Positions 27,019 through 37,516 of a stretch of DNA of 64,000 nt are shown here, one piece after another. The DNA is from JAHJRJ01 sp037443685 (GTDB lineage Bacteria > Bacteroidota > Ignavibacteria > UBA10030 > BY39): contig JBBINX010000003.1 in assembly GCA_037443685.1 (NCBI GenBank), forward strand, positions 1-64,000. Reading direction: 5' to 3'. Below the pieces are notes generated by a model. The model ran no database searches. It was not told where the DNA came from and saw nothing but the letters and a program-made list of their open reading frames with translations. A program made the position numbers and the translations under genes. Positions within the stretch are counted from its first letter, which is position 1, and each line of letters opens with the position of its first letter.

Positions 27019-29343
27019 TCATCGACGGCTGTATTTCCAACTCTGTTTTATTTCCGTCCTCTTGATAAAGTTTGTCATTTCCCTTTCAAATTCCATCGGA
27101 TATAATAAGTCGGCGTATGTAATTTTTATCTTTTCACTAATTGTATCATTTCGGACTATGTAAAACTTGAATGGGATCTGTAAAGGTACATCGGGAAACG
27201 AGTAAAAGTTTATTTTCACTTTTTCTTTATCAGTAATAAACTTGTAATTAGTGTTTAACCTGCTCACAAAAATTTCTCCACCATCTAAAATCAGTTCAAC
27301 CTTATACGGACGCACTTTGGATATCAATGTTAAATTGTTTTCGAAGTATGTAGTATCACCCGACTTGGTCTGTTTAGATTCTCGGAGAATTCTATAATTA
27401 GTTGTATCAATCGGAAATGAATTTGGTGTTTCAAAATCTATCGAAGTATTTTTTCCCAACAAAACAGTATCTTTATTTGAAAATTTAATTTTTACACTGT
27501 CTAAATATTCAAAACTCTTAATGTCAGTCTTGAACAGATGTTCATCTAAATCGAAAGTCTGTATAACTTTTACAGTTTTATTCCATTCCTCATTATACGA
27601 TGGTTGTGTGTACAAATAAATCGAAAATAATCCGAATGTAATAATTGTAAAAACAAAAATCTTCAAAGTTCTGAATTTATCGATAACAATTTTAAGAGCC
27701 GGAGTTTCGCGATACACTCCTACGAAAGCGAGAAAGAACGGGAAAGTTAAAAACGAAAAGAAAGTTATCATTACAACATTATATATGATTAGTAAATAAA
27801 TGTCAGCACCTGGGACTCCAATTTCAAAATTCGTAACAGAATTTCTTACAATAAACGGATACCACTCGTTAAATATAAGACGGAAAAGAGGTAAGGGTGA
27901 AAGTATAAAAAAGAATATTTTTAATAATTGAAAACGGAATGACGAAGCTAAACCAATTAGCAATAAAGAAGCTGCTGGATAAATAGCTATTTTCGGATTA
28001 ATAAAACTGAAACTTACTGTATAAACTAATAAAAGAACCGATGCTCGTTTGAAAAGTACATACGGACATTTTGATATACGGAATATCTTTTCAATTTGTA
28101 AGGATATCCACAAACCCACGCTACTAAATAATAAAGAATATAATAGGTAAGGATTAATATCTGCGAACCAAGGATATCGGACAGATTTTATATTACTGAT
28201 GATATCGATTGCAAACCAAGCGAAAGTTACTGAAATAAATACAAATAGTAGCATTTTAATACCCGACCATTTACGAAGGGCTGGAGTTGATTTGTTCGTG
28301 CTGTTGTCCAGGATTGAAGGCTGTGTAATAATAATTCGCCTGTTACGGATAATCATAAAACTAAGAATTCCTACTAAAATAGAGAACCCGACAAACAGAT
28401 TTAAAACCCACATTGGAAGAAAAATTGGAACCGTTCCGATAAGATAAAGCCAATATTTCTCTGTTCGGGGATTTGGAACTCCGCTATCGAATCGTTCAAT
28501 GAGTTTTAAAACTAAATCGCCCGAACGTTTTAGACCACGAGAATCGAAATTTTTGATATTATCCTGTGGTGTGTGAATAGGCGTATTAATATCGGATATG
28601 AATCCGATTGCAGGAATTTCTTTGTTAAGAAACGACTCGTGGTCAGAGCCAGCTCCTTTTTTCATTGCTGTGTTCACAGCTTGTGAGTGGGACGGATAAA
28701 AAAGATTACGATAACCTAATTTTTTAAATTCGTTTACAGAAGCTTTCACTAACCATCGTGGTGCATTATAACCAATCGTATGCGGGTCAATCTCAATTAA
28801 TCCTAATCCATTTGCCATATCAACATTAAGCATCAACACCACACTGTCTATTTCGTGAAAGAAATTCACAAAATATTTTGAACCTTCAAGTCCTTGTTCC
28901 TCGCCGCCAAAAAGTGCAAACACAATTGTTGATTGTAAATCGATTTTTGCTAAAACTCTTGCAACTTCCAATACTACAGCAGAACCTGAACCGTTATCGT
29001 TAGCACCTGGTATTTCAGGACCCGATGAATCGATGTGTCCGCCTATAACAATTATTCTTTTTGTAGCGCCCTTTTTAATGCCAACAGCTATTCCGCTATT
29101 AGTATTTACTTTCGCTGTATACATCATGGGCATCGTGTAGGCGGTATCGCATCCATAAGACTTAAGTTTATCCACCGCAAATTTTAGAGCACGCTGTTCG
29201 GCTGGTGAGCCCATAGTTCGTGGTTCGATATCTCCGGAGAGAACTTTTAAAATTTGTTCGGCATTTTGTTGTGAGAATTCTGTTTGTAAAGAAGTGATGT
29301 TTGAAGAAAAAATGAGAAGCGCTATAGTTAAAAAGAGAATCAT
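27019..29343 (-). CDS. Membrane-anchored M28 family metallopeptidase
   Basis: A 774-residue protein. A signal or anchor segment (residues 1-18) precedes an extracytoplasmic M28 aminopeptidase domain. Zinc ligands are visible in IIVIGGHIDSSG (His), GANDNGSGSAVVLEVA (Asp), FALFGGEEQGLEGS (Glu-Glu), NVDMANGLG (Asp) and NTPIHTPQDNI (His). From about residue 300 there are eight or more transmembrane helices, then a periplasmic tail of about 180 residues rich in beta strands. The plan resembles ER-type and bacterial M28-membrane fusions such as Fxna. It probably trims peptides at the membrane surface. Its start overlaps the alpha/beta hydrolase stop by four bases, so the two are coupled. Confidence 0.88.
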   Translation of the reverse strand: MILFLTIALLIFSSNITSLQTEFSQQNAEQILKVLSGDIEPRTMGSPAEQRALKFAVDKLKSYGCDTAYTMPMMYTAKVNTNSGIAVGIKKGATKRIIVIGGHIDSSGPEIPGANDNGSGSAVVLEVARVLAKIDLQSTIVFALFGGEEQGLEGSKYFVNFFHEIDSVVLMLNVDMANGLGLIEIDPHTIGYNAPRWLVKASVNEFKKLGYRNLFYPSHSQAVNTAMKKGAGSDHESFLNKEIPAIGFISDINTPIHTPQDNIKNFDSRGLKRSGDLVLKLIERFDSGVPNPRTEKYWLYLIGTVPIFLPMWVLNLFVGFSILVGILSFMIIRNRRIIITQPSILDNSTNKSTPALRKWSGIKMLLFVFISVTFAWFAIDIISNIKSVRYPWFADINPYLLYSLLFSSVGLWISLQIEKIFRISKCPYVLFKRASVLLLVYTVSFSFINPKIAIYPAASLLLIGLASSFRFQLLKIFFFILSPLPLFRLIFNEWYPFIVRNSVTNFEIGVPGADIYLLIIYNVVMITFFSFLTFPFFLAFVGVYRETPALKIVIDKFRTLKIFVFTIITFGLFSIYLYTQPSYNEEWNKTVKVIQTFDLDEHLFKTDIKSFEYLDSVKIKFSNKDTVLLGKNTSIDFETPNSFPIDTTNYRILRESKQTKSGDTTYFENNLTLISKVRPYKVELILDGGEIFVSRLNTNYKFITDKEKVKINFYSFPDVPLQIPFKFYIVRNDTISEKIKITYADLLYPMEFEREMTNFIKRTEIKQSWKYSRR

Positions 29344-30250
29344 ATCAGATATTTATTGAAAAATTCTAACAATTTTTCGTGGTAAACTTTTCCACCAACC
29401 TCCCATGTATTATTATGCTCAGCTTTATCGATAGGAAATAGTTCTTTTGGATGGTCCGTGTTTTCGTATAATTGTATCGAATACTTGTAATTGATGTGCT
29501 TATCTAATTTTGCATAGACAAATAATATTGGGATGTGAACATCGGCAATCGATTGCATCGGTGAAACATCACGAGCTTTAAAGTTTGCCAGAACTTCAGA
29601 TCGTTTTATAACAAGGTTACGCAAGTAGTGAAATGGTATTTTAATAATACGTTTTTGGTAATCGTCGAATATTTTCCGGAGCGTAGAAAATGAATTTTCC
29701 GCAACGACGGCTTTTATTCTCTTATCGATTGCTGCCGTTTGAATTGCAACTGCCGCCCCCATCGAAGAACCGAATATTCCAATCTTGGTTGCGCCTAATT
29801 CTTCCCTCGATCTAATATAGTCAATTACTTTTATTAAATCGTATTTTTCGTAGAAGCCGAAAGTGCAGTAGGTGCCTCCACTTTTTCCGTGTCGGCGTGA
29901 ATCATAAAGAATTACATTGAATCCATTNNNNNNNNNNAAAATTTTGCAAATGGAATACCGGCAATCTTACAATCTCCAACACCATGTAGGTAAATTATCG
30001 TTCCCCTCGATGGCAAAGCCGATTTGATTAACCAACTATTTAATACAATACCGTTGCTAGTAATTACGTCCATTTCATCATACTCCAAACCGAGGTCATT
30101 CGGTGTGATGGGTTGATTGATTTTCGAGTAGAAGTCGGGATGGCGTCTGCGAGGTTGCAATAAGAGGGTAGGACCGATGATCAGAAGAAGAAGAGTAACA
30201 CTTAGTAAAAAAACAGCAAGTGCGATAATAATGGCAAGCAAAACGGTCAT
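29340..30250 (-). CDS. Membrane-anchored alpha/beta hydrolase, interrupted by a 10-N gap
   Basis: One gene split by the gap at 29928-29937. The N-terminal part has an anchor helix (VLLAIIIALAVFLLSVTLLLLI) and the oxyanion region GTIIYLHGVGDCKIAGIPFAKF. After the gap the frame resumes with NGFNVILYDSRRHGKSGG, the nucleophile elbow GIFGSSMGA, Asp in FVYAKLDKHINY and His in DKAEHNNTW. A complete Ser-Asp-His triad is therefore present. The two parts are out of frame only because the gap is written as ten bases; a true gap of 11 bases (or any number two more than a multiple of three) restores one chain of about 300 residues. Substrate unknown. It lies between rpiB-like and M28 genes with overlapping ends. 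Confidence 0.85.
29928..29937. other. Scaffold gap of 10 N
   Basis: Ten N inside the alpha/beta hydrolase gene. The flanking frames require a real length of 3n+2 bases. Confidence 0.98.
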
Positions 30251-30912
30251 TACGTTTTTCGGAATTTTATGTCGACTTCCGTAATCTTATCGACTCTTTT
30301 TTGATGACGACCCGCAGCGAACTCAGTAGTCAGCCAAATGCGTACTATGGATTTGGCAAGTTCTAAACCGGTAATCTTACCGCCGAGGGTTAAGACATTC
30401 GCGTCGTTGTGTTCGCGGCTACTTTGAGCGGCAAATTCGCACTGGCATGCAGCGGCCCTTATTCCTGTAATTTTATTTGCTACCATCGCAGACGCAACAC
30501 CGACCGAGTCGATTATAATTCCTTTTACAGCATCACCTGATGAAACTAATTTCGCTACAGCAAATGCATAATCAGGATAATCGCATGTTTCTTCGGATGT
30601 AGTTCCAATATCTTTAACTGTAAAACCGAGTGTTTCGATAAAGGGTTTTAGCTGTTCTTTAAGCTGGTAACCGCCGTGGTCGCTGCCTATAACTAAAATC
30701 CATTTATATTGAACCTTCTCGGAGGGCTCTTTAATGTTTTGTTTTATAGTGTCGGGACTTATCTCGCCGGATGGTACAAAATTAATATTAAGACTTCGGG
30801 CAGTATCTTTAGCAGCAGAAGTTATTATTGTGTCGTGCGTAAATACGATACTTTTCAGACCTTTCTTTACAGCTTCTTTTACTATTGTTTCTGAAATTAA
30901 TTTTTTAATCAT
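30250..30912 (-). CDS. RpiB/LacA-family sugar-phosphate isomerase homologue with altered active site and N-terminal extension
   Basis: The domain from residue 71 on aligns through its length with ribose-5-phosphate isomerase B: SDHGGYQLKEQL, TCDYPDYA, ANKITGIRAA, SREHNDANVLTLGG and GRHQKRVDKI. However, the segment that reads CGTGxG in E. coli RpiB reads IIIDSVGVASAM here. The catalytic Cys is Asp135 and the neighbouring Thr is Val. The Glu that replaces Cys in the mycobacterial type is also absent. Residues 1-60 are an extra small domain (LISETIVKEAV, TIITSAAKDTARSLNI) resembling the N-terminal module of EutQ. The protein may be inactive, regulatory or act on another phospho-sugar. It overlaps the hydrolase start by one base. 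Confidence 0.85.
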   Translation of the reverse strand: MIKKLISETIVKEAVKKGLKSIVFTHDTIITSAAKDTARSLNINFVPSGEISPDTIKQNIKEPSEKVQYKWILVIGSDHGGYQLKEQLKPFIETLGFTVKDIGTTSEETCDYPDYAFAVAKLVSSGDAVKGIIIDSVGVASAMVANKITGIRAAACQCEFAAQSSREHNDANVLTLGGKITGLELAKSIVRIWLTTEFAAGRHQKRVDKITEVDIKFRKT

Positions 30913-30971
30913 TAAAAATCCTTATGAGCTATCTACATTGAAAATACAAACTAATTTATCTATTCGCAATA

Positions 30972-32060
30972 TTACAAGTACTCGTTGAACTGTTTGCGTT
31001 TTAAGTAATCAACAACTTCCTTTACATCCTGAGAATCTCCGAGTTTGCAAACGAGTAAAGCGTCATCGGTGTTGATGATAATCACATCCTCCATACCGAT
31101 TGATGCCACAAATTTATTTTGAGAATAGATTAAAGCGTTTTTTGTGTCTTGCAGGAAAACTTTTCCAGTAACGCTGTTACCGTTTTCGTCCTTACCTAAG
31201 AGGCGATAAACTTCATCCCAAGAGCCGACATCGCTCCAGCCGAAATTTCCTTTAAGCACAAAAACGTCTTGAGCTTTTTCCATTACGCCATAGTCTATTG
31301 AAATTCCTCTAATGAGTTTATAAGCCAACTCAAGTGTTTGGTCGTATTTTTCCGATCCGATATCAACATCAATCTTCATTAATTCGCCGTACATTTCGGG
31401 GAGAGATTTTTTTATCTCGTTTAATATGGTATCTACCTTCCATATAAACATACCACTGTTCCACACAAAGTCGCCGCTGCGTAAAAACCGTTTAGCAGTT
31501 TCTTCGTTAGGTTTTTCGGCAAATGTTTTTACAGAATAAACCCCGCGGGAGAAATATGGGTTTTTACGATTATCTGTATCTTCGAATTGTATGTATCCGT
31601 AACCTGTTTCGGGTCTCGTAGGGTGAATGCCAATTGTTATCAATTTGCCCGACTCGTAAGCGACCCATATAGCCAATCTTAAGACTTTGTGGAATTCTTC
31701 TTCGTCTTGAATGGTGTGGTCAGCCGGCAGCACAACCATTATTGCTTCCGGGTCAATTCTTTTAAGGAAGAGTGCTGCCAATCCAATGCACGGAGCAGTA
31801 TTTCTTCCAAATGGTTCTACAATAATATTGTCGGCAGGTATATTGGGTAATTGTTTAGCGATGTAAGGTTTTTGAATTTTATTTGTTACGATTAATATGT
31901 TTTGACGATCGATTATATTGTCTAATCGTTTTACGGTATTGTAAATCATAGTGTTGTTACCGAAAATTTCGAGCAACTGCTTGGGCGATTTTTCGCGGCT
32001 GCGGGGCCAAAACCTGGCACCAACTCCACCAGCCATAATTACTGCATAAACATTTGGCAT
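30972..32060 (-). CDS. Mannose-1-phosphate guanylyltransferase
   Basis: Makes GDP-mannose from mannose-1-phosphate and GTP for glycan synthesis. The signature is VIMAGGVGARFWPRSREKSPKQLLEI at residues 7-32, followed by VEPFGRNTAPCIGLAA, VLPADHTI, FAEKPNEETAKRFL and NSGMFIWKVDTIL. The 362-residue length is that of the monofunctional enzyme without a C-terminal isomerase domain. The end (FVASIGMEDVIIINTDDALLVC) is the usual small beta domain. It could supply the donor for the polysaccharide operon at 9062-19029, although it is not adjacent to it. The alanine racemase lies 19 bases upstream on the same strand. Confidence 0.92.
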   Translation of the reverse strand: MPNVYAVIMAGGVGARFWPRSREKSPKQLLEIFGNNTMIYNTVKRLDNIIDRQNILIVTNKIQKPYIAKQLPNIPADNIIVEPFGRNTAPCIGLAALFLKRIDPEAIMVVLPADHTIQDEEEFHKVLRLAIWVAYESGKLITIGIHPTRPETGYGYIQFEDTDNRKNPYFSRGVYSVKTFAEKPNEETAKRFLRSGDFVWNSGMFIWKVDTILNEIKKSLPEMYGELMKIDVDIGSEKYDQTLELAYKLIRGISIDYGVMEKAQDVFVLKGNFGWSDVGSWDEVYRLLGKDENGNSVTGKVFLQDTKNALIYSQNKFVASIGMEDVIIINTDDALLVCKLGDSQDVKEVVDYLKRKQFNEYL

Positions 32061-32079
32061 AATATTCTCTCCTTCTTAA

Positions 32080-33192
32080 CTATAAATAAATCCTTGGTAC
32101 TCTTGCTGCAATTCCGCATAAAACTTCATACACATTGGTTTCAACTTTTTTAGCTATTTCGGTTATACAAATTTCTGAACTATTCTCTTTTCCTATTAAC
32201 GTTACTTCATCTCCGATATGGATATCGGATTCGATGCCAACATCGACCATTATTTGATCCATACATATCGCTCCGACAACAGGGAAAAACTTTTCTTTGA
32301 TAATAACTGAGGATCGATTTAAAAGTTTACGGCTGTAACCATCGCCATATCCGATTGGAATAGTTGCGATTTTGGTTTTTCTATGCGTGAAATATTTTCT
32401 TCCGTAACTAATACTCGTATTAGCATCGACTGTCTTAAGAAACACGACTTTCGATTTTAAAGAAAGCGCCGGAAAGACTTTTATAGATTCAGAAGTATCT
32501 AGAGACGGATACATACCGTATAGCAATATTCCAGGCCTTACCATATTAAAATATGAATCGGGTAGATCAAGTATAGCACCGCTGTTAGCGATATGCTGTA
32601 TAGGTATTTCGATCCCTGCTGATTGAATCTTATTCAACGCACTGTTAAATCTGTCGAGTTGATGAAGTGCAAAACTTTTATCTTTTTCTTCCGCAGTTGC
32701 AAAATGACTATAAATACCTACTATTTCGAGTTGTTTCAAGCTTGCAACTTTTTCTGCGAAAGAAAGTGCATTATCCGAATGAACGCCAATTCTTTCCATT
32801 CCTGTATCAATTTTTAAATGCACCCTCGCTCTTTGACCTGCGCCTTCTCTTACATCTTGGGCAATCCTTTCAGCTATTTCAATAGACGAAACTGTTATCT
32901 CAAGGTCGTTCGCGAGAAAATGTTGAACTTGATCTCCTAACACTCCACCTAATACAAGAATCGGACATTTCACTCCATTTTTTCGAAGAACAATCCCTTC
33001 CTCTAAAAAACCTACTCCCAAATAATCAATGCCAAAATTTACGAGTGCTCTCGATGTTTCTATTAGTCCATGCCCATAAGCGTTTGCTTTAACTATAGCC
33101 ATTATTTTAACACCAAGCCCTACTTTTTTTCGGATTGCTAGAAGATTATTTTGAATAGATTTTAAAGAAATCTCTGCTCTTGTCGGTCGCAT
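32080..33192 (-). CDS. alr: Alanine racemase
   Basis: A PLP enzyme that converts L-alanine to D-alanine for peptidoglycan. The Schiff-base Lys35 is in MAIVKANAYGHG, and the catalytic Tyr263 of the opposite face is in SISYGRKYF. Also present are RVHLKIDTGMERIG, MVRPGILLYGMYP, IPIGYGDGYSRKL and VGAICMDQIMVD. At 370 residues it is full length with both the TIM-barrel and the beta domain. It starts 35 bases after the atpC stop and is first in a same-strand run with the guanylyltransferase, the RpiB homologue, the hydrolase and the M28 peptidase. Confidence 0.94.
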   Translation of the reverse strand: MRPTRAEISLKSIQNNLLAIRKKVGLGVKIMAIVKANAYGHGLIETSRALVNFGIDYLGVGFLEEGIVLRKNGVKCPILVLGGVLGDQVQHFLANDLEITVSSIEIAERIAQDVREGAGQRARVHLKIDTGMERIGVHSDNALSFAEKVASLKQLEIVGIYSHFATAEEKDKSFALHQLDRFNSALNKIQSAGIEIPIQHIANSGAILDLPDSYFNMVRPGILLYGMYPSLDTSESIKVFPALSLKSKVVFLKTVDANTSISYGRKYFTHRKTKIATIPIGYGDGYSRKLLNRSSVIIKEKFFPVVGAICMDQIMVDVGIESDIHIGDEVTLIGKENSSEICITEIAKKVETNVYEVLCGIAARVPRIYL

Positions 33193-33227
33193 CCTATTTA
33201 TGTAAGTATTAAAATGGTGGTAAAGTT

Positions 33228-33650
33228 TTAATAAATTTTAAATGAGTTTGAAGCCACACGAATTCTGTTAAGTGCTCTTTGTAGAGCGGCTTCGGCTCTC
33301 GCTAAGTCAGTTCCCGGTTTTCTTTCTTTTATCCGCTTGAGTGCTCTCGCTTTGGCATTCTCAGCGCGTTGGATGTCAATCTCTTCTTGTGTCTCTATGG
33401 TTTCAGCAAGTATAATAGCTGTATTATCTTTAACTTCAACGAATCCACCACTTGTAGCGTAACGGATTTCGTTTTTTTCATTAGTTGATACTTTTATTTC
33501 TCCTGTACCGATTGTAGAAAGCAACGGAGCGTGGTTAAAGAGTACCTGGAAATTTCCTCTAACACCTGGAGCGCTGAAGCTTACTATTTTTCCGCTAAAA
33601 ATTATTTTTCTAGGTGTTACGATCTCTAATTGATAAAATTTGTCGAACAT
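33228..33650 (-). CDS. atpC: F1F0 ATP synthase epsilon subunit
   Basis: Central-stalk subunit of ATP synthase. The N-terminal beta sandwich is clear: LEIVTPRKIIFSGKIVSFSAPG, GNFQVLFNHAPLLSTIGTGEIKV, YATSGGFVEVKDNTAIILAETI. The C-terminal part (EIDIQRAENAKARALKRI to RALNRIRVA) is the two-helix regulatory hairpin, complete at 140 residues. It follows atpD after three bases. The pair stands apart from other ATP synthase genes, the arrangement known in green sulfur bacteria and relatives. Confidence 0.93.
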   Translation of the reverse strand: MFDKFYQLEIVTPRKIIFSGKIVSFSAPGVRGNFQVLFNHAPLLSTIGTGEIKVSTNEKNEIRYATSGGFVEVKDNTAIILAETIETQEEIDIQRAENAKARALKRIKERKPGTDLARAEAALQRALNRIRVASNSFKIY

Positions 33651-33653
33651 ATA

Positions 33654-35174
<1,521 letters not shown>

Positions 35175-35239
35175 TTAGTGAATCTTGTTTCTTTCCAATA
35201 TTTTGTGTAATTTTTTATCGTGAATATGGAATAATTGAA

Positions 35240-35794
35240 GTGTTAAACAAACAGGAAAAAGAATATTTACTTAATATCGCGCGCAAGTCCATAACAGCGG
35301 CAGTTAATCACGATCAACCACCGCAACCTGTTGATTGTCCTGAAAATTTACTTCAACCTTCAGGAGCATTTGTAACGATACACAAGTTCGATGATTTACG
35401 CGGTTGTATCGGGTTTGTTGAAGCTGTCAAACCTTTAATCGAAACTATAGTCGAAACAGCTGCGCACGCCGCGATAAATGACCCTCGCTTTTTACCACTT
35501 ACGAGTGATGACCTCGAAGATATCAAAATCGAGATATCTGTTTTATCTCCGTTAAAACTAATTGAAGATGTGAACGAAATTCAGGTTGGCGAACACGGTA
35601 TCTTAATGGAAGAAGGCTTTAATCGCGGATTGTTGCTGCCGCAAGTAGCTACTGAATACAATTGGGATAGAGAGACTTTTTTAAATCAAACCGCCCGAAA
35701 AGCACGACTTCCGATCAATGCTTGGAAAAAAAAATCGACAAAGATACGTATTTTTACCGCTGAAATCTTTAATGAGGAAAGTATTAATGGATAA
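35240..35794 (+). CDS. amrA: AMMECR1 domain protein (AmmeMemoRadiSam system protein A)
   Basis: A 184-residue AMMECR1-fold protein. The hallmark is DDLRGCIGFVEA (about residue 55), followed by AAHAAINDPRFLPLTSDDL, IEISVLSPL and HGILMEEGFNRGLLLPQVA. It starts at GTG with no ATG nearby. Proteins of this family occur with MEMO1 and a radical SAM enzyme in many bacteria and archaea; the shared reaction is not established to my knowledge. The MEMO1 gene follows with an eight-base overlap, but no radical SAM gene is in this window. Confidence 0.92.
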   Translation: MLNKQEKEYLLNIARKSITAAVNHDQPPQPVDCPENLLQPSGAFVTIHKFDDLRGCIGFVEAVKPLIETIVETAAHAAINDPRFLPLTSDDLEDIKIEISVLSPLKLIEDVNEIQVGEHGILMEEGFNRGLLLPQVATEYNWDRETFLNQTARKARLPINAWKKKSTKIRIFTAEIFNEESING

Positions 35795-36620
35795 ATGGAG
35801 TGTTCGACCACCCGCAGTTGCTGGTATGTTTTATCCGCTAGATGGAAAAGCTTTAATGAGACAAGTTGTAGAGTTAATCGAACGGGCTAAACCTAAAAAA
35901 AATCGTGGCTCGTTAAAAGCATTAATCTCTCCTCACGCAGGTTATCCGTATTCCGGGTTAACGGCAGCTTTCGGGTATAAATTATTAGAAGGGAAAAAAA
36001 TAGATAGCGTTGTAATCATTTCTCCGAGTCATCACGAGTACTTCGACGGAGTTTCTGTATATCCCGGCACTGCCTACAAGACACCGCTCGGCGAAGTGAA
36101 CATCGACCTCGAGTTACGCAGAGAAATTCTCGAACACAACAGAATACTAACTGCAACGATCCACGGACACAGGGAAGAACACGCCATCGAAGTTCAACTA
36201 CCTTTTCTACAAATAGTTCTTGAAGATTTTAAATTGTTGCCGATAGTAATAGGTAATCAATCTCAAGAAATTTGTTATAAAGTTGGTAATCTGTTAGGCG
36301 GTGTATTAAAAAATAAAAATGCTTTAATTATTGCCAGCACCGACTTATCGCATTATCATCCGTATGATGTGGCTTTGGAGTTGGATAGAGTTGCGATAGA
36401 CGATATCGCAAGCTTTGACTACGATAAATTGTTGAAAGATTTAGACGAACAGCATACAGAGGCGTGCGGTGGTGGTCCGGCAGCTGCTGCAATGATAGCG
36501 GCAAAAAAATTAGGCGCCAATAAAGTTGATATCTTACACAAATGTAATTCAGGAGATATCACAGGTGAGAAAGGCGGTGTTGTGGGATATGTTTCTGCAG
36601 CGTTATATAAATCCGAGTAG
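35787..36620 (+). CDS. amrB: MEMO1 family protein (AmmeMemoRadiSam system protein B)
   Basis: A 277-residue protein related to class III extradiol dioxygenases. Landmarks are VRPPAVAGMFYP, ALISPHAGYPYSG (metal-site His), IISPSHHEYFDGVSVYPG, HREEHAIEVQLPFLQ, LIIASTDLSHYHPY and ACGGGPAAAAMIAA with the active-site Cys. The frame is open further upstream, but MDKWSVRPPAV at 35787 matches the family start and overlaps AMMECR1 by eight bases. Metal-dependent redox activity has been reported for MEMO1 proteins. The function in bacteria is unsettled. Confidence 0.92.
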   Translation: MDKWSVRPPAVAGMFYPLDGKALMRQVVELIERAKPKKNRGSLKALISPHAGYPYSGLTAAFGYKLLEGKKIDSVVIISPSHHEYFDGVSVYPGTAYKTPLGEVNIDLELRREILEHNRILTATIHGHREEHAIEVQLPFLQIVLEDFKLLPIVIGNQSQEICYKVGNLLGGVLKNKNALIIASTDLSHYHPYDVALELDRVAIDDIASFDYDKLLKDLDEQHTEACGGGPAAAAMIAAKKLGANKVDILHKCNSGDITGEKGGVVGYVSAALYKSE

Positions 36621-36622
36621 GT

Positions 36623-37516
36623 ATGCTTAATAAAAAGTATAAAACTTCTATTGTAGGTGCTGGTAAGGTTGGTTCGGTAATCGGAACGCTTCTGTGTGAA
36701 AAGGGATTTCCTATTAAATCGGTCGTTGATATCAATTTAAAAGCTGCGACCCAACTCGCAAGAAGAGTAAAATGCTCACAAATATCCGATAGTTTATCTG
36801 GCATACACAACGATACACAACTTCTTTTTATTACTACACCAGATGATGTTACTGTTACAGTAGCAAAACAAATTGCTGCTGAAAGTAGTTTAAATTTCAA
36901 AAATTTAACAGTAATTCATACTTCGGGTGTACATACCTCCGAAGTTTTATCGCCTCTTAAAAAAAGGGGAAGCACAACCTTTTCTTTACATCCAATACAA
37001 TCGTTTCCTAAAAATGTATCTATAAAAGAACTTAATAAAAGTATAAGAGGAATTTATTTCGGGATTGAAGGAGACAAAAAAAAAATCATTCTTGCATCAC
37101 ACTTGGTTTCTTTGCTTGGCGGAAGGACATTCTTTCTCACTAAAAGTGAAAAACCTTTATATCACCTTGCTTGTGTATTTGCTTCAAATTATATCATAAC
37201 AATATTGAATGTTGTAAGTGAAATTTCAGCTACGTTAAAATTGAAAGAAAATTGGGCAAGAGTTTTTTTACCGCTAATTATAACGGTACTAGAAAACGGA
37301 TTGACAACTACACCGCGGCAGGCACTCACTGGTCCAATCGAAAGAGGTGATTTTAAGACGTTGAAAGTACATATGAAAGAGCTAAAAAAAAAATTACCAC
37401 ATATATCAAATTTTTATAAGGTATTAGCGGTCGAAACTGCACGAATTGCATATTTAAAAGGTAGTATTTCTAAACAACAATATAAAGAAATAAATAATTT
37501 ATTGGAGAAAACGTGA
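36623..37516 (+). CDS. Rossmann-fold/DUF2520 oxidoreductase-like protein
   Basis: A 297-residue NAD(P)-binding protein. The N-terminal Rossmann part is SIVGAGKVGSVIGTLLCEKG with the dinucleotide GxGxxG, then VVDIN and LLFITTPDDVTVTVAKQIA. The segment TFSLHPIQSFPKN and the helical C-terminal half (PLYHLACVFASNYIITILN, TGPIERGDFKTLKVHMKELK) are the DUF2520 domain. The plan is that of pyrroline-5-carboxylate reductase and 6-phosphogluconate dehydrogenase relatives, but no substrate is known to me. It begins three bases after the MEMO1 stop, and the next gene overlaps by four bases. Confidence 0.88.
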   Translation: MLNKKYKTSIVGAGKVGSVIGTLLCEKGFPIKSVVDINLKAATQLARRVKCSQISDSLSGIHNDTQLLFITTPDDVTVTVAKQIAAESSLNFKNLTVIHTSGVHTSEVLSPLKKRGSTTFSLHPIQSFPKNVSIKELNKSIRGIYFGIEGDKKKIILASHLVSLLGGRTFFLTKSEKPLYHLACVFASNYIITILNVVSEISATLKLKENWARVFLPLIITVLENGLTTTPRQALTGPIERGDFKTLKVHMKELKKKLPHISNFYKVLAVETARIAYLKGSISKQQYKEINNLLEKT

